Assembly (NCBI RefSeq): GCF_008087085.1
Contig: NZ_VIYJ01000008.1
Coordinates: 62,001 to 126,000, forward strand
Reading direction: 5' to 3'
Source: Nocardioides rubriscoriae
Lineage (GTDB): Bacteria > Actinomycetota > Actinomycetes > Propionibacteriales > Nocardioidaceae
DNA length: 64,000 nt
How positions within the stretch are numbered: position 1 is the stretch's first letter; every line of letters starts with the position of its first letter. Position numbers and translations under genes: made by a program. This document shows positions 18,408 to 28,672 of the stretch, piece by piece. The notes under the pieces are model-generated. The model worked only from the letters and a program-made list of their open reading frames with translations. It had not been told where the DNA came from and searched no databases.

Positions 18408-21079
18408 GCGCCCTGCACGCTCGCCAGGACGGCCGCGAGGGCCTCGTCGATGCGCGAGGTGTCGGTGCCGCCGCCCTGCGCGACGTCGGCCTTGCCACCG
18501 CCCTTGCCGCCGACGAACGGTCCGACCGTCCGGACCAGGTCGTTGGCGCTGAGACCGCGAGACTGCGCGGCGTCGTTGAGCGCGGCCACCACCGAGACCT
18601 TGCCGTCGGCGGCGCCGATCACCACGACCGCCGCGGGCTGGTCGCCGGGGAGCCGGCCCCGGACGTCGAGCGCCAGCGTGCGTACGTCGCCCCCGCCGGC
18701 CCCGTCGACCCGGTGCGCCACGACCCGGACGCCGCCGACGTCGACCGCCGAGGCGGCGAGCTCGGCGCCCCCGGACAGCAGCTGCTGCAGCCGGATCCTC
18801 TCGATCTCCTTCTCGGCCGCGCGCAGCCGGTCGACGAGGTCGCCGACCCGGGGCACGAGGTCCTGCGGCTGGATCTTGAGCAGGCTGGTGAGCTGGCCGA
18901 CCACGTCGCGCTCCCGCGCGAGGTAGGCGAAGCCCTCGACACCGGTGAAGGCCTCGATGCGGCGGTTGCCGGAGCCGACCGACGCCTCGCCGGTGACCAC
19001 GACGGTGCCGATCTGGGAGGAGTGGTCGACGTGGGTGCCGCCGCAGAGCTCGCGCGACCAGGGCCCGCCGATCTCGACGACGCGCACCTTGGTGTTGTCG
19101 TAGGTCTCGCCGAACAGCGCGACCGCGCCCCACTCCTTGGCCTGCTCGAGCGTCATGTACTGCCAGCCGACCGGCAGGTCGGCGCGCAGGGCCTCGTTGG
19201 AGACCCGCTCGATGTCGCGGACCTGCTCGGGAGTCAGCCCGGTGGTCCAGCCGAAGTCGAGGCGCAGGTAGCCGGGACGGTTGTAGGACCCGGACTGCAG
19301 CGCCGTGGGGCCGAGCACCTGGCGCAGCGCGGCGTGGACCACGTGGGTGCCGGAGTGGGCCTGGCGCGCGCCGGTGCGCCACTCGGGGTCGACCTGCGCG
19401 TGCAGCAGCGAGGACGACGCCGACGACGTCGCCAGCTCGCCGTCGACGACACGCACCTGGTGCACGACCAGGCCCTTGATGGGCCGCTGGACGTCGACGA
19501 CCTCGAGCCGCCCGCCGTCGAACTCGATGATGCCGGCGTCGGCGGCCTGGCCGCCGGACTCGGCGTAGAACGGGGTGCGGTCCAAGATGATCTCGCCGAC
19601 CTCGCCGGGGCCGAGCACCGTCACGGGCACGCCCTCGCGCAGCAGCGCGAGGGGGCGCGACTCGGTCTCGAGGGTCTCGTAGGCGAGCCACTCGGTGGGG
19701 CCGTGCTCGTCGAGGACGGTCCGGTAGGCGCCGGTGTCGGCGTGCTGGCCGCGCTTGCTGCGCGCGTCGGCCTTGGCGCGCTCGCGCTGCTCGGCCATCA
19801 GGCCACGGAAGCCGTCCTCGTCGACGCTGAGCCCGGCCTCGGCGGCCATCTCGAGGGTCAGGTCGATCGGGAACCCGAAGGTGTCGTGCAGCTGGAAGGC
19901 CTCGGCGCCGGCGATCGACGCACCGCCCGACTGCTTCACCTTCGACGCCGCGAGGTCGAACATCGTCGTGCCCGCCTGCAGCGTCTTGCGGAACGTCTCC
20001 TCCTCGGCGTAGGCCACGCGCGAGATGCGGTCCCAGTCGGTGTGGAGGTCGGCGTAGGTCTCGCCCATCTTGTCGCGGCTGATGGGCATCAGCTCGGGCA
20101 GCGCGGGGTCCTCGTAGCCCAGCAGCCGCATGGAGCGGACCGCGCGACGCAGCAGCCGGCGCAGCACGTAGCCGCGCGCCTCGTTGCCCGGGGTGACCCC
20201 GTCGCCGATCAGCATCATCGAGCTGCGGACGTGGTCGGCGACCACCCGGAACCGGACGTCGTCGACGTGGTCGGCGCCGTACGTGCGGCCGGTGAGCTCC
20301 ATGGCCCGCTCGATGACGGGGAACATCACGTCGATCTCGTACATGTTCTCGACGCCCTGCGTCATGAACGCGACCCGCTCCAGGCCCATGCCGGTGTCGA
20401 TGTTCTTGCGCGGCAGCGATCCCGAGATGTCGAAGTCCTCCTTGCTGCGCACCGCGCTCAGCTCGTCCTGCATGAAGACCAGGTTCCAGAACTCCAGGTA
20501 GCGGTCCTCGGCGGAGAAGTCGCCGTCGGGCCCGTAGGCCGGCCCGCGGTCGATGAGGATCTCCGAGCAGGGGCCCCCGGGTCCCGGGACGCCCATCGAC
20601 CAGTAGTTCTCCTTGGGCCCCAGGCGGATGATGCGCTCGTCGGGCAGGCCCGTGACCTTGCGCCACAGACCGACGGCCTCGTCGTCGCCGTCGAGCACCG
20701 ACGGGTAGAGCACCGACTCGGCGAACCCGAAGCCGCCGTCGGACTGCGCCTTGGTGATCAGCTCCCAGGCCAGCTCGATGGCCTGCTCCTTGAAGTAGTC
20801 ACCGAACGAGAAGTTGCCGCACATCTCGAAGAACGTGCCGTGGCGCGTGGTCTTGCCGACGTCCTCGATGTCGGGGGTGCGCGCGCACTTCTGGATGCTC
20901 ACCGCCCGGTCGTAGGGCGGGGTCTCCTGGCCCAGGAAGTAGGGCTTGAACGGCACCATGCCCGCGTTGACGAACAGCAGGTTGGGGTCGTCGAGCAGCA
21001 ACGAGGCCGAGGGGACGGGGGTGTGTCCGGCGCTCTCGAAGTGCGCCACGAACCTCCGTCGGATCTCCGCGGTGTCCAT
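18404..21079 (-). CDS. alaS: Alanine--tRNA ligase
   Basis: An 891-residue class II synthetase. It has the catalytic core with FEMCGNFSFGDYFK, the editing domain with SGTHVVHAALRQ and CGGTHVDHSSQIG, and a DHHA1-like C-terminal domain. The N-terminus MDTAEIRRRFVAHFESAGHTPVPSASL is canonical. It follows the DUF6167-like gene, overlapping by one base. Confidence 0.98.
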   Translation of the reverse strand: MDTAEIRRRFVAHFESAGHTPVPSASLLLDDPNLLFVNAGMVPFKPYFLGQETPPYDRAVSIQKCARTPDIEDVGKTTRHGTFFEMCGNFSFGDYFKEQAIELAWELITKAQSDGGFGFAESVLYPSVLDGDDEAVGLWRKVTGLPDERIIRLGPKENYWSMGVPGPGGPCSEILIDRGPAYGPDGDFSAEDRYLEFWNLVFMQDELSAVRSKEDFDISGSLPRKNIDTGMGLERVAFMTQGVENMYEIDVMFPVIERAMELTGRTYGADHVDDVRFRVVADHVRSSMMLIGDGVTPGNEARGYVLRRLLRRAVRSMRLLGYEDPALPELMPISRDKMGETYADLHTDWDRISRVAYAEEETFRKTLQAGTTMFDLAASKVKQSGGASIAGAEAFQLHDTFGFPIDLTLEMAAEAGLSVDEDGFRGLMAEQRERAKADARSKRGQHADTGAYRTVLDEHGPTEWLAYETLETESRPLALLREGVPVTVLGPGEVGEIILDRTPFYAESGGQAADAGIIEFDGGRLEVVDVQRPIKGLVVHQVRVVDGELATSSASSSLLHAQVDPEWRTGARQAHSGTHVVHAALRQVLGPTALQSGSYNRPGYLRLDFGWTTGLTPEQVRDIERVSNEALRADLPVGWQYMTLEQAKEWGAVALFGETYDNTKVRVVEIGGPWSRELCGGTHVDHSSQIGTVVVTGEASVGSGNRRIEAFTGVEGFAYLARERDVVGQLTSLLKIQPQDLVPRVGDLVDRLRAAEKEIERIRLQQLLSGGAELAASAVDVGGVRVVAHRVDGAGGGDVRTLALDVRGRLPGDQPAAVVVIGAADGKVSVVAALNDAAQSRGLSANDLVRTVGPFVGGKGGGKADVAQGGGTDTSRIDEALAAVLASVQGA

Positions 21080-21399
21080 CAGCTGGTGCCTGCTTCCTGG
21101 GGTGAGTCGGTGGGTGGGTCGGTGAGCTCGTCGGTGGGTGGGTCGGTGCCGGGAGGGGCCGAGAGCTCCTGGTGCCGTGCGCGTTCATCGAGCGCCAGGC
21201 CGAGGCGTTCGCGCAAGCCGGTTTCGGCGTCGGCCCTGCCCTGGGCGACCTCGTCGCGGAACATCCGCAGGCCCACGACGGCGGCGCCGACGCGGTCCTG
21301 GAGACCGTCGACGGTGAGCACCTCGGCGGCGCGGCGGGCCCGGACGGCGACGTAGAGCCCCGCTCCGGTCCCCGCGGCGAACCACAGGGCTCTGCTCAT
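21079..21399 (-). CDS. DUF6167-like small membrane-associated protein
   Basis: A 106-residue protein beginning MSRALWFAAGTGAGLYVAVRARR, one short N-terminal hydrophobic helix. A basic/amphipathic middle (DGLQDRVGAAVVGLRMFRDEVAQGRA) and a Pro/Thr/Asp tail follow. I recall this as the actinobacterial DUF6167 type, regularly found just upstream of alaS. Function unknown. Overlaps the upstream gene by 4 nt. Confidence 0.75.
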   Translation of the reverse strand: MSRALWFAAGTGAGLYVAVRARRAAEVLTVDGLQDRVGAAVVGLRMFRDEVAQGRADAETGLRERLGLALDERARHQELSAPPGTDPPTDELTDPPTDSPQEAGTS

Positions 21400-21920
21400 G
21401 CCGCGGCCCCGGCGTCGCCGCGCTGACGGGCCTCGAGCTCGCGCTTGGCGCGGCGCAGGTCGTCGCGACGCTGCTTGCGGGCGCGCTTGACCTCGCGCTT
21501 CATCTCCCAGCGGATGCGGTGACGCATCTCAGGGGCCAGCGCGCGGCGCAGACCAGCGGCCCAGGAGGCCGCCTGCACGACGCCCTCGCGCACCACCAGG
21601 TCGACGAACAGCGACGCCGGTACGACGGGCGCCGCCTCGCGCTCGTCGTGCTCGTCGGCCCCGTCGACCTGCCCCAGCGTGGTGACGACGTACTCGGTGT
21701 CGTCGGCGCGGCGCCGCGGCTCGGCGAGCGCGCGCTCGATCCGCTCGATCCGCTCGGCCTGCGCCTTCAGGACCGCGACCTGCACCTGGGCCGTCTCGAG
21801 CGCAGCGGTGGCGCGGGCGCGCAGGCGCAGCACCGCGACCACCAGACCGGTGACCAGGACGGCCGACACGGCCAGGGTCGCGAGCACCGCCCAGCCGGGC
21901 ACGCTCCACTCCTGGTCCAT
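21396..21920 (-). CDS. Single-pass membrane protein of unknown function
   Basis: A 174-residue protein with one N-terminal transmembrane helix at about 10-32. A coiled-coil-prone stretch (ETAQVQVAVLKAQAERIERIERALAE) and a strongly basic C-terminus (MKREVKRARKQRRDDLRRAKRE) follow. I do not recognise a named family. Position between rarA and the DUF6167-like gene suggests a conserved alaS-linked membrane pair. Confidence 0.7.
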   Translation of the reverse strand: MDQEWSVPGWAVLATLAVSAVLVTGLVVAVLRLRARATAALETAQVQVAVLKAQAERIERIERALAEPRRRADDTEYVVTTLGQVDGADEHDEREAAPVVPASLFVDLVVREGVVQAASWAAGLRRALAPEMRHRIRWEMKREVKRARKQRRDDLRRAKRELEARQRGDAGAAA

Positions 21921-21931
21921 GGGCCAAGACC

Positions 21932-23302
21932 TTATCGTCCGCGGATCAGGCGCCGGACCCGCTCCCAGCGCTCCTTGATCGCCGCCTCGGCGCCGATCTC
22001 CGTGGGCCGGTAGTACTCGGCGTCGGCGACCACGTCCGGGGCGTACTGCTGCTCGGCGATGCCGTAGGGCTCGTCGTGGCTGTAGGTGTAGGAGGTCCCG
22101 TGCCCGAGCGTCCTCGACCCCGCGTAGTGGGCGTCGCGCAGGTGCGCCGGCACCGGTCCGACCTTGCCGGCGCGGACGTCGGCCGTCGACGCCGCCAGGG
22201 CCAGCGTCACCGCGTTGGACTTGGGCGCGACCGACAGCGCGATCACGGCGTGGGCGAGGTTGAACGACGCCTCGGGCATCCCGATCAGCTGCACGGCCTG
22301 GGCAGCGGCCACCGCGGTCTGCAGCGCGGTCGGGTCGGCCAGGCCGATGTCCTCCGACGCCAGGATCACCAGCCGGCGAGCGATGAAGCGCGGGTCCTCA
22401 CCCGCCTCCATCATCCGGGCCAGGTAGTGCATCGCCGCGTCGGCGTCGGAGCCGCGGATGGACTTGATGAAGGCACTGGTGATGTCGTAGTGCTGGTCGC
22501 CCTGGCGGTCGTAGCGCACGGCGGCGCGGTCCACAGCGGTCTCGGCCGTCTCGAGGTCGACGGTGGTCGACTCGCGGGCCGAGGCCGCCCCGACCGCGGC
22601 CTCGAGGTAGGTCAGCGACCGACGGGCGTCACCGCCGGCGAGGCGTACGAGGTGGTCGAGCGCGTCGTCGTCGACCGTGAACGCTCCGGCGAGCCCGCGC
22701 TCCTCGTCGGCCAGGGCCGCGAGCATCACGCCACGGACGTCGTCGTCGGACAACGACTCCAGGCGCAGCAGCAGGCTGCGCGACAGCAGGGGCGAGATCA
22801 CCGAGAAGAAGGGGTTCTCGGTGGTCGCGGCCACCAGGGTCACCCACCGGTTCTCGACCCCCGGCAGCAGGGCGTCCTGCTGGGCCTTGCTGAAGCGGTG
22901 CACCTCGTCGACGAACAGCACCGTCTCGTCGCCGGTGCGCACCAGCGTGTTGCGCGCGGTGTCGATCGCGGCGCGCACGTCCTTGACTCCGGCCGACACC
23001 GCCGAGACCTCCACGAAGCGGCGGCCGGTCTGGCGGCTCAGGATCGAGGCGATCGTGGTCTTGCCCGTGCCCGGGGGGCCCCACAGCAACAGCGACATCG
23101 ACTGGTCGCCCTCGATGAGCTGACGCAACGGGGAGCCGGGCGCGCGCAGCTGGGACTGGCCGGCGAGCTCGTCGAGGGTGCGCGGCCGCATCCGCACCGC
23201 CAGCGGGGCCGACGAGTGGACGTTCGCGGACAGCGACCCGCCTCCCCCCACCGCAGCGGGGACAGGCGGGCCGGCCGCGAAGAGAGCGTCAGGCTCGTCC
23301 AA
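21932..23302 (-). CDS. rarA: Replication-associated recombination protein A (RarA/MgsA AAA+ ATPase)
   Basis: A 456-residue AAA+ protein. Walker [14 protein letters not shown], Walker [13 protein letters not shown] and sensor-1 TTENPFFSV are present. The C-terminal MgsA tetramerisation domain contains [27 protein letters not shown]. The family acts at stalled replication forks. The start is uncertain: I chose TTG 23302 ([11 protein letters not shown]), which overlaps the end of the upstream ABC gene by 14 nt; longer readings run through that gene. Confidence 0.93.
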   Translation of the reverse strand: MDEPDALFAAGPPVPAAVGGGGSLSANVHSSAPLAVRMRPRTLDELAGQSQLRAPGSPLRQLIEGDQSMSLLLWGPPGTGKTTIASILSRQTGRRFVEVSAVSAGVKDVRAAIDTARNTLVRTGDETVLFVDEVHRFSKAQQDALLPGVENRWVTLVAATTENPFFSVISPLLSRSLLLRLESLSDDDVRGVMLAALADEERGLAGAFTVDDDALDHLVRLAGGDARRSLTYLEAAVGAASARESTTVDLETAETAVDRAAVRYDRQGDQHYDITSAFIKSIRGSDADAAMHYLARMMEAGEDPRFIARRLVILASEDIGLADPTALQTAVAAAQAVQLIGMPEASFNLAHAVIALSVAPKSNAVTLALAASTADVRAGKVGPVPAHLRDAHYAGSRTLGHGTSYTYSHDEPYGIAEQQYAPDVVADAEYYRPTEIGAEAAIKERWERVRRLIRGR

Positions 23303-24575
23303 ACGTCTTCGTGTCCAGGTCGAACCAGGTGTCGTCGTAGCCGGGCTTGGTGACCAGGCTGGCGTCGGGCGAGCCACCGGGGTCGGGGTTGCCGTCGTCG
23401 TCGACCCCGAGCAGCCGCGAGGTCAGGGGCTCGACCGGGTGCTTGCCGAGCTCGCCGGGGAAGTGGCAGGCGACCTTGTGGCGCTTGCCGACCTGCAGCA
23501 GCGGCGGCTCGTGCTTGGCGCAGATCTCACGCGCGATCGGGCAGCGGGTGCGGAAGTGGCACCCCGACGGCGGGTTGATCGGGCTGGGCACGTCGCCCTC
23601 GAGCATGATGCGCTCGCGCCGACCACCGATGGCGGCTTGCTTGACGTCGGGGACCGCCGACAACAGGGCCTGCGTGTAGGGGTGGTAGGAGTGCCCGTAG
23701 ATGCTGTCGCGGTCGCCGATCTCGACGATCTTGCCGAGGTACATCACCGCGACCTCGGGGCAGAAGTGGCGCACGATCGACAGGTCGTGGGCGATGAACA
23801 GGAACGCGATGCCGAACTCGCGCTGCAGGTCCTGCAGCAGGTTGACGACCTGCGCCTGGATCGAGACGTCGAGCGCCGACACCGGCTCGTCGGCCACCAT
23901 CAGCTTGGGCTGCAGCGCCAGGGCACGCGCGATGCCGATGCGCTGGCGCTGACCGCCGGAGAACTCGTTGGGGTAGCGGTTGTAGTGCTCGGGGTTGAGA
24001 CCGACGACCTCGAGCAGCTCCTGGACGCGCGTCAGCACCTGCTTCTTGGGCACCACGTCGTGGATCACCAGCGGCGCACCGACGATCGTGCCGACGGTGT
24101 GGCGCGGGTTGAGCGAGCTGTAGGGGTCCTGGAAGATCATCTGGACGTCGCTGCGGTAGGGCTTGAGCTCGCGCGTCGACAGGGGTGCCAGGTCGGTGCC
24201 GTCGAACTCGATGCGGCCCGAGGTGGGCTTGTAGAGGCGGGTGATGAGACGACCCATCGTCGACTTGCCACAGCCCGACTCGCCCACCAGGCCGAGGGAC
24301 CCCCCGGTGGGCACCTCGAACGAGACGCCGTCGACGGCCTGGACCTGGCCGATGGTGCGCCGGATCAAGCCGGAGGACTTGACCGGGAAGTACATCTTGA
24401 GGTTCTCGACGGTGAGGATCGGCTTGACCGTGGGGTCGAGCTCCGGGGCCTTGTGCGGCTGGAACTCGGGGCGGGCGGCCAGCGCGGCCTCGAGGTCGAG
24501 CAGCTCGGCCTGCGACGGGGAGCCGCTGACCTCCTCGGGCTGGTCGGCGGGCAGGCCAGGGGCGGCAGTGTTCAC
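23289..24575 (-). CDS. Oligopeptide/dipeptide ABC transporter ATP-binding protein (OppF/DppF type)
   Basis: A 428-residue nucleotide-binding subunit. Walker A is [15 protein letters not shown], the signature is [15 protein letters not shown] and Walker B is [12 protein letters not shown]. The C-terminal oligopeptide domain has a [21 protein letters not shown] cysteine motif, probably an Fe-S site in this family. The N-terminus has an extra 45 or so residues before [11 protein letters not shown]. It overlaps the upstream ATPase gene by 4 nt. Confidence 0.93.
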   Translation of the reverse strand: MNTAAPGLPADQPEEVSGSPSQAELLDLEAALAARPEFQPHKAPELDPTVKPILTVENLKMYFPVKSSGLIRRTIGQVQAVDGVSFEVPTGGSLGLVGESGCGKSTMGRLITRLYKPTSGRIEFDGTDLAPLSTRELKPYRSDVQMIFQDPYSSLNPRHTVGTIVGAPLVIHDVVPKKQVLTRVQELLEVVGLNPEHYNRYPNEFSGGQRQRIGIARALALQPKLMVADEPVSALDVSIQAQVVNLLQDLQREFGIAFLFIAHDLSIVRHFCPEVAVMYLGKIVEIGDRDSIYGHSYHPYTQALLSAVPDVKQAAIGGRRERIMLEGDVPSPINPPSGCHFRTRCPIAREICAKHEPPLLQVGKRHKVACHFPGELGKHPVEPLTSRLLGVDDDGNPDPGGSPDASLVTKPGYDDTWFDLDTKTFGRA

Positions 24576-25663
24576 GCCGGGGACTCCGTCCGGTCAGGGG
24601 CGACGATCGGGGCGATCTCGGTCTCGTAGATGGCAGCCGGGTCACGCAGGTGACAGCGGCTCAGGTGCTCCGAGGAGCCGGTGGAGGAGCGCTCCAGGAC
24701 GGGCAGGGTCGTCACGCACAGGTTGTCGGGGACCTGGGAGACGAAGGTGCACCGGGGGTGGAACGAGCACCCGGTCGGCGGGTTGAGCAGGCTGGGCGGG
24801 GTTCCCGGGATCGGGACGAGCACGTCGGAGATGCCGGCGACGTCGGGGACCGACGAGAGCAGTCCCCAGGTGTAGGGCATCTCCGGTCGGGTCAGGACCT
24901 CGCGCGTCACGCCGTACTCGACGGCGCGGCCGCCGTACATGACGAGCACCTCGTCGGCGATCTCGGCGATGACCCCGAGGTCGTGGGTGATCATGATGAT
25001 CGCGGAGTTGAACTCGCGCTGCAGCTTCTGCAGCAGGTCGAGGATCTGGGCCTGCACCGTCACGTCGAGCGCCGTGGTGGGCTCGTCGCAGATGATCAGG
25101 TCGGGGTTGTTGACCAGCGACATGGCGATCATCGCGCGCTGGCGCATGCCGCCGGAGAACTGGTGCGGGAAGTCGTCGACCCGGGTCTGCGGCTGGGGGA
25201 TGCCGACGAGGCCCAGCATCTCGATCGCGCGGGCCCGCGCCTGCTTCTTGGAGACGTTGTTGTGGATCCGGTAGCCCTCGATGATCTGCTTGCCGATCGA
25301 GTAGAACGGGTGCAGCGCGGTCAGCGGGTCCTGGAAGACCATCGCGACCTCGTTGCCGCGCAGCTTGCGCATGTCGTTCTCCGACATCCCGATGATCTCT
25401 TGGCCGTTGAACTTGATCGAGCCGGAGATCTGGGCGGAGCGCGTGTCGTGCAGGCCGAGCACGGCCATCGACGAGACCGACTTGCCCGACCCGGACTCGC
25501 CCACGATGCCGAGCGTCGTGCCGGCCTCGACGGTGTAACTCAGGTCGGACACGGCCTGCACGAGGCCGTCGTAGGTCGGGAAGCGCACGGTGAGGTCCTT
25601 GACCTCCAGCAGCGGCGTTCCGGAGGCCTTGCGCGCCTCGGGCGTGGTGTCGGTGGCGGTCAC
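24572..25663 (-). CDS. Oligopeptide/dipeptide ABC transporter ATP-binding protein (OppD/DppD type)
   Basis: A 363-residue nucleotide-binding subunit. Walker A is GIVGESGSGKSV, the signature is FSGGMRQRAMIAMSL and Walker B is LIICDEPTTALD. The C-terminal peptide-transport domain carries LLNPPTGCSFHPRCTFV. It pairs with the DppF-type protein and is coupled by 4-nt overlaps on both sides. Confidence 0.93.
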   Translation of the reverse strand: MTATDTTPEARKASGTPLLEVKDLTVRFPTYDGLVQAVSDLSYTVEAGTTLGIVGESGSGKSVSSMAVLGLHDTRSAQISGSIKFNGQEIIGMSENDMRKLRGNEVAMVFQDPLTALHPFYSIGKQIIEGYRIHNNVSKKQARARAIEMLGLVGIPQPQTRVDDFPHQFSGGMRQRAMIAMSLVNNPDLIICDEPTTALDVTVQAQILDLLQKLQREFNSAIIMITHDLGVIAEIADEVLVMYGGRAVEYGVTREVLTRPEMPYTWGLLSSVPDVAGISDVLVPIPGTPPSLLNPPTGCSFHPRCTFVSQVPDNLCVTTLPVLERSSTGSSEHLSRCHLRDPAAIYETEIAPIVAPDRTESPA

Positions 25664-26655
25664 GTGAGCCTCACCCGGGGGTCGAGAACGGCGTAGAGCA
25701 GGTCAACCACGAGATTTCCTAGAATGACGAAGACCGCGAAGATCAAGATGGTGGCGGTCAGGATGGGGAAGTCGGTCGGGGCCCGGAGCGACGTCAGCGT
25801 CCACTGCCCGATGCCGTTGATGCCGAAGATGCTCTCGGTGAAGATCGTGCCCGACAGCAGGGCGGCGAAGTCGAGGCCGAAGATGGTCACGATCGGGACG
25901 ATGGCGACGCGCAGCGAGTGCTTGAAGAGCAACTTGCGCTGCGTGAGCCCCTTGGCCTTGCCGCTGCGGATGTAGTCCTCGCCCATCGCCTCCAGCATCT
26001 GGCCTCGTGCGTACCGGGCGTAGGTCGGCGCTCCGGTGATGCCCAGGATGAGCCACGGGAGCAGCAGCCCGAGGAACCACTGCGTCGGGTCCTCGGTGAT
26101 CGGGACATACTGGGTCGTCGGGAAGATGCTGGTCTGCAGCGTCAGGAAGATCCACGCCGTGAGGGCGAAGACGTAGTAGGGGATGGAGCCGATGACCAGC
26201 GCCCCTCCGACCAGGACCTTGTCGAAGACGGTGCCTCTGAACCGTGCCGCTAGGACCCCGAGTGGGACCCCGATCAGCAGGTAGAGCAGCCCGCCGCCGA
26301 TCGCCAGCGACAGTGTCGCCGGGTAGTAGGTCAACAGGTCCTTTGACACCTCGGTCTTGGTCCGGAACGAGATCCCGAGGCACGGGGCGTCGCACGTGTA
26401 GGTCGCGCCCTGCGAGATCGTGCGGTCCTTGAACAGGCCGCCGACGAACCGGCCGTAGTTGGTCATGAGCCCGTCGTTGAACCCCATGCTCGTCTCGAGG
26501 GCCTCCTGCTTCTCGGCCGTGCACCGCCCGCGCTCCTGGCACAGGGCCGCCGCGGGGTTGGTCGGGCCCTTGTAGAAGAGCGTGAAGGTCAAGAAGGAGG
26601 TCAGGATCAGGACGACCACGGCGGCGATGAGTCGCCGCAGGATGAAACCGAACAT
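25660..26655 (-). CDS. Peptide ABC transporter permease (OppB/DppB type)
   Basis: A 331-residue permease with six predicted membrane helices and the inner-membrane component loop (EAMGEDYIRSGKAKGLTQRKLLFKHSLR) for coupling to the ATPase. The N-terminal MFGFILRRLIAAVVVLILTSFLTF is typical. The first extracellular loop is extended and has four Cys (two in CQERGRC, two in CDAPC), possibly disulfides. I chose ATG 26655 because upstream residues are low-complexity shadow. Confidence 0.92.
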   Translation of the reverse strand: MFGFILRRLIAAVVVLILTSFLTFTLFYKGPTNPAAALCQERGRCTAEKQEALETSMGFNDGLMTNYGRFVGGLFKDRTISQGATYTCDAPCLGISFRTKTEVSKDLLTYYPATLSLAIGGGLLYLLIGVPLGVLAARFRGTVFDKVLVGGALVIGSIPYYVFALTAWIFLTLQTSIFPTTQYVPITEDPTQWFLGLLLPWLILGITGAPTYARYARGQMLEAMGEDYIRSGKAKGLTQRKLLFKHSLRVAIVPIVTIFGLDFAALLSGTIFTESIFGINGIGQWTLTSLRAPTDFPILTATILIFAVFVILGNLVVDLLYAVLDPRVRLT

Positions 26656-26781
26656 GGCAGGGCCTTCGGGGTGTGAGCGATGGGACCGGTGATCGCGCGG
26701 GCGCCGCGGTGGCGGCGGTGCGCGACGTGGTGGTGCCGGTGCTGCGGTGGTCAGGCGTCCACGGGTGCTGGACACCTGGAA

Positions 26782-26811
26782 GGGCGGGTCCGGACTGATC
26801 CGGACCCGCCC
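26782..26811 (-). terminator. Strong hairpin between the binding-protein and permease genes
   Basis: GGGCGGGTCCGG and CCGGACCCGCCC form a perfect 12-bp stem with the 6-nt loop ACTGAT. It lies 33-62 nt past the binding-protein stop and 127 nt before the permease ATG, with no U-tract. It probably attenuates or stabilises the transcript so that the binding protein exceeds the membrane parts. Confidence 0.65.
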
Positions 26812-26843
26812 CCTGTCAGGTGGAGAGGGTCAGCTCTCCGGTG

Positions 26844-28625
26844 CTACTGGTTGACCCAGATGGTCTTGAACGTCGGCAGGCCACCGGTGATGTCGATGTT
26901 GACACCCTCGAGCGCCGTGCCGTGACCCTGGATCGTGCCACCGTTGGAGGTGGGGATGATCGGGTAGTACTTCTCCTGGATCATCTTCTCCAGCGCGGTC
27001 CAAGCAGCAGGCTGCTCGTCGATCGGCAGGCCCTTGACCCGGTCGATCTCCGCGTTGACGTCGTCCTCGCAGAAGTGAGCGAAGTTGACGACACCGAAGG
27101 TCTCCCACTTCTGCTCGGCGCAGGGCTTGCCCGCCTCCGGCGGAGCGAACACCGGCGGGATCCACGAGTAGCCCGAGGGCCAGTCGGAGAACCAACCGCC
27201 GACGCGGATGTTGATCGGCGTGTCGACGCTGGCGCGCTTCTCGGCGGCGTCGGTCGTGGTGGTCGCGAACGGCTTGGCCGTGAAGCCGGCCTTCTCGTAG
27301 GCGGCCTTGACGACCTCCATGGTCTTGACCGACAGCGGGTCGTCGGTCGAGTAGAGCCAGCTCACCTCGAAGCCGAGCTTGCCGGCGTCCTCGAGGATCT
27401 GCTTGGCCTTGGCCGGGTCGGTCTGCGCGGCCGAGTGGTCGGGCAGGCCGTTGACGACCTCGCGGCCGGGGACACCCGGAGCCATGAGGGTCGTGGTCGG
27501 GATGTAGTTGATGTCCTTGATCAGACCAGCGGTCTTGGCCGCCGCGTCGTAGGGGTAGGCGTAGGTCAGGGCCTGACGCACCTCGAGCGGGACCTTGGTG
27601 TTGTCGGGCGCCAGCCACCGCGTCAGCGGGGTGGAGCCGGTGGCGATCCGGTCGCCGGCCTGGCTGCGGAAGGTGGGGATGTCGGAGCTGTCGATGTCGT
27701 CGTAGGACATCGTCGTGGCGCCCTCACCCTTGCTGGCCAGGACGATCGCGTCGACCTTCTTGGGGTCGCTGTAGCTGGTGTCGAAGTCCCACTCGTCCGG
27801 CAGGGCCGCACGGGCCGGGTCGGTGGCCGGGTCCCACTGGTCGTTGCGGACCAGCTTGAGGCTCTTGGCCGGCGTGAACTCCGCGATCTTGTAGGGACCG
27901 GTGGAGACGAGCTTGCTCGGGTAGTTGGCGATGTCCTTGCCGACCGCGGGCGGGATCGGGCTGAACAGCGGGAAGAACGAGTAGTACGACATGTCCGGGA
28001 ACGGCTTGTCGAACTTGAAGATGATGGTCTCGTCGTCGGGGGTCTCGATGCCCGAGGCGATGTCACCGTCCTTCTTGACGTCGCCCGAGCCGGTCAGGGT
28101 GCCCAGCAGGTAGTTCGACGGGCAGTCGGTGAAGGTGTTGCAGTCCAGCGAGGACGAGACCGAGTAGGCGATGTCCTTGGAGGAGATCGTCTTGCCGTCC
28201 TCGTACTTGATGCCCGGCTTGAGCTTGAACGTCCACTCGGTGAAGTCGTCGTTGGACGTACCGAGGTCGGTGGCCAGGTCGGGGACGAGGACCATGTTCT
28301 TGGTCTTCTCGTCGTACTTCCACTGCGTCAGCGAGCGGACCAGGAAGGACCCCGCGATCGAGATCATGTCGGAGTAGTAGATGCCACGGGGGTCGAGCGT
28401 CGTGGTCATGTCGGCGGAGGTGCCGATGACGTGGACGGTGCCGCCCTTCTTGGCCCCGTCGATGGTGAGCGGCCCGGTTGCGGTCGCGTCCTGTCCCCCA
28501 CCGGCCAGTTCGCTGACGTTGACCGTCGGCTCGTCCGATGAGTTGCTGTCGCTCGAGCCGCCACAGGCAGCCAGAGCAAGGAGACTGGCGACCGTGAGGC
28601 CGACCAGCGGTTTGTTCAACCGCAT
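26844..28625 (-). CDS. Peptide ABC transporter substrate-binding lipoprotein (SBP family 5)
   Basis: A 593-residue extracellular solute-binding protein. The signal peptide ends in the lipobox LALAAC, with lipid-modified Cys21 followed by a Gly/Ser linker. The SBP_bac_5 body follows, including LATDLGTSNDDFTEWTFKLKPG and EVRQALTYAYPYDAAAK. I chose ATG 28625 because AAAGGTGG lies upstream and the signal peptide begins there. It captures oligopeptides or a similar ligand outside the membrane. Confidence 0.93.
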   Translation of the reverse strand: MRLNKPLVGLTVASLLALAACGGSSDSNSSDEPTVNVSELAGGGQDATATGPLTIDGAKKGGTVHVIGTSADMTTTLDPRGIYYSDMISIAGSFLVRSLTQWKYDEKTKNMVLVPDLATDLGTSNDDFTEWTFKLKPGIKYEDGKTISSKDIAYSVSSSLDCNTFTDCPSNYLLGTLTGSGDVKKDGDIASGIETPDDETIIFKFDKPFPDMSYYSFFPLFSPIPPAVGKDIANYPSKLVSTGPYKIAEFTPAKSLKLVRNDQWDPATDPARAALPDEWDFDTSYSDPKKVDAIVLASKGEGATTMSYDDIDSSDIPTFRSQAGDRIATGSTPLTRWLAPDNTKVPLEVRQALTYAYPYDAAAKTAGLIKDINYIPTTTLMAPGVPGREVVNGLPDHSAAQTDPAKAKQILEDAGKLGFEVSWLYSTDDPLSVKTMEVVKAAYEKAGFTAKPFATTTTDAAEKRASVDTPINIRVGGWFSDWPSGYSWIPPVFAPPEAGKPCAEQKWETFGVVNFAHFCEDDVNAEIDRVKGLPIDEQPAAWTALEKMIQEKYYPIIPTSNGGTIQGHGTALEGVNIDITGGLPTFKTIWVNQ

Positions 28626-28672
28626 CCCTGTTCCACCTTTCGTAAGGATGTTGCTTCTCTTCCGGTGGTGAG

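Noticed and set aside
18408..20666. N-terminal extension of the RuvX frame to over 900 residues
   Set aside because: The extension lies in another frame of alaS. RuvX homology starts at GTG 18407, which overlaps the alaS stop.
18713..21355. An 880-residue plus-strand open frame
   Set aside because: It is antisense to alaS, a fully conserved gene, and shows no domain.
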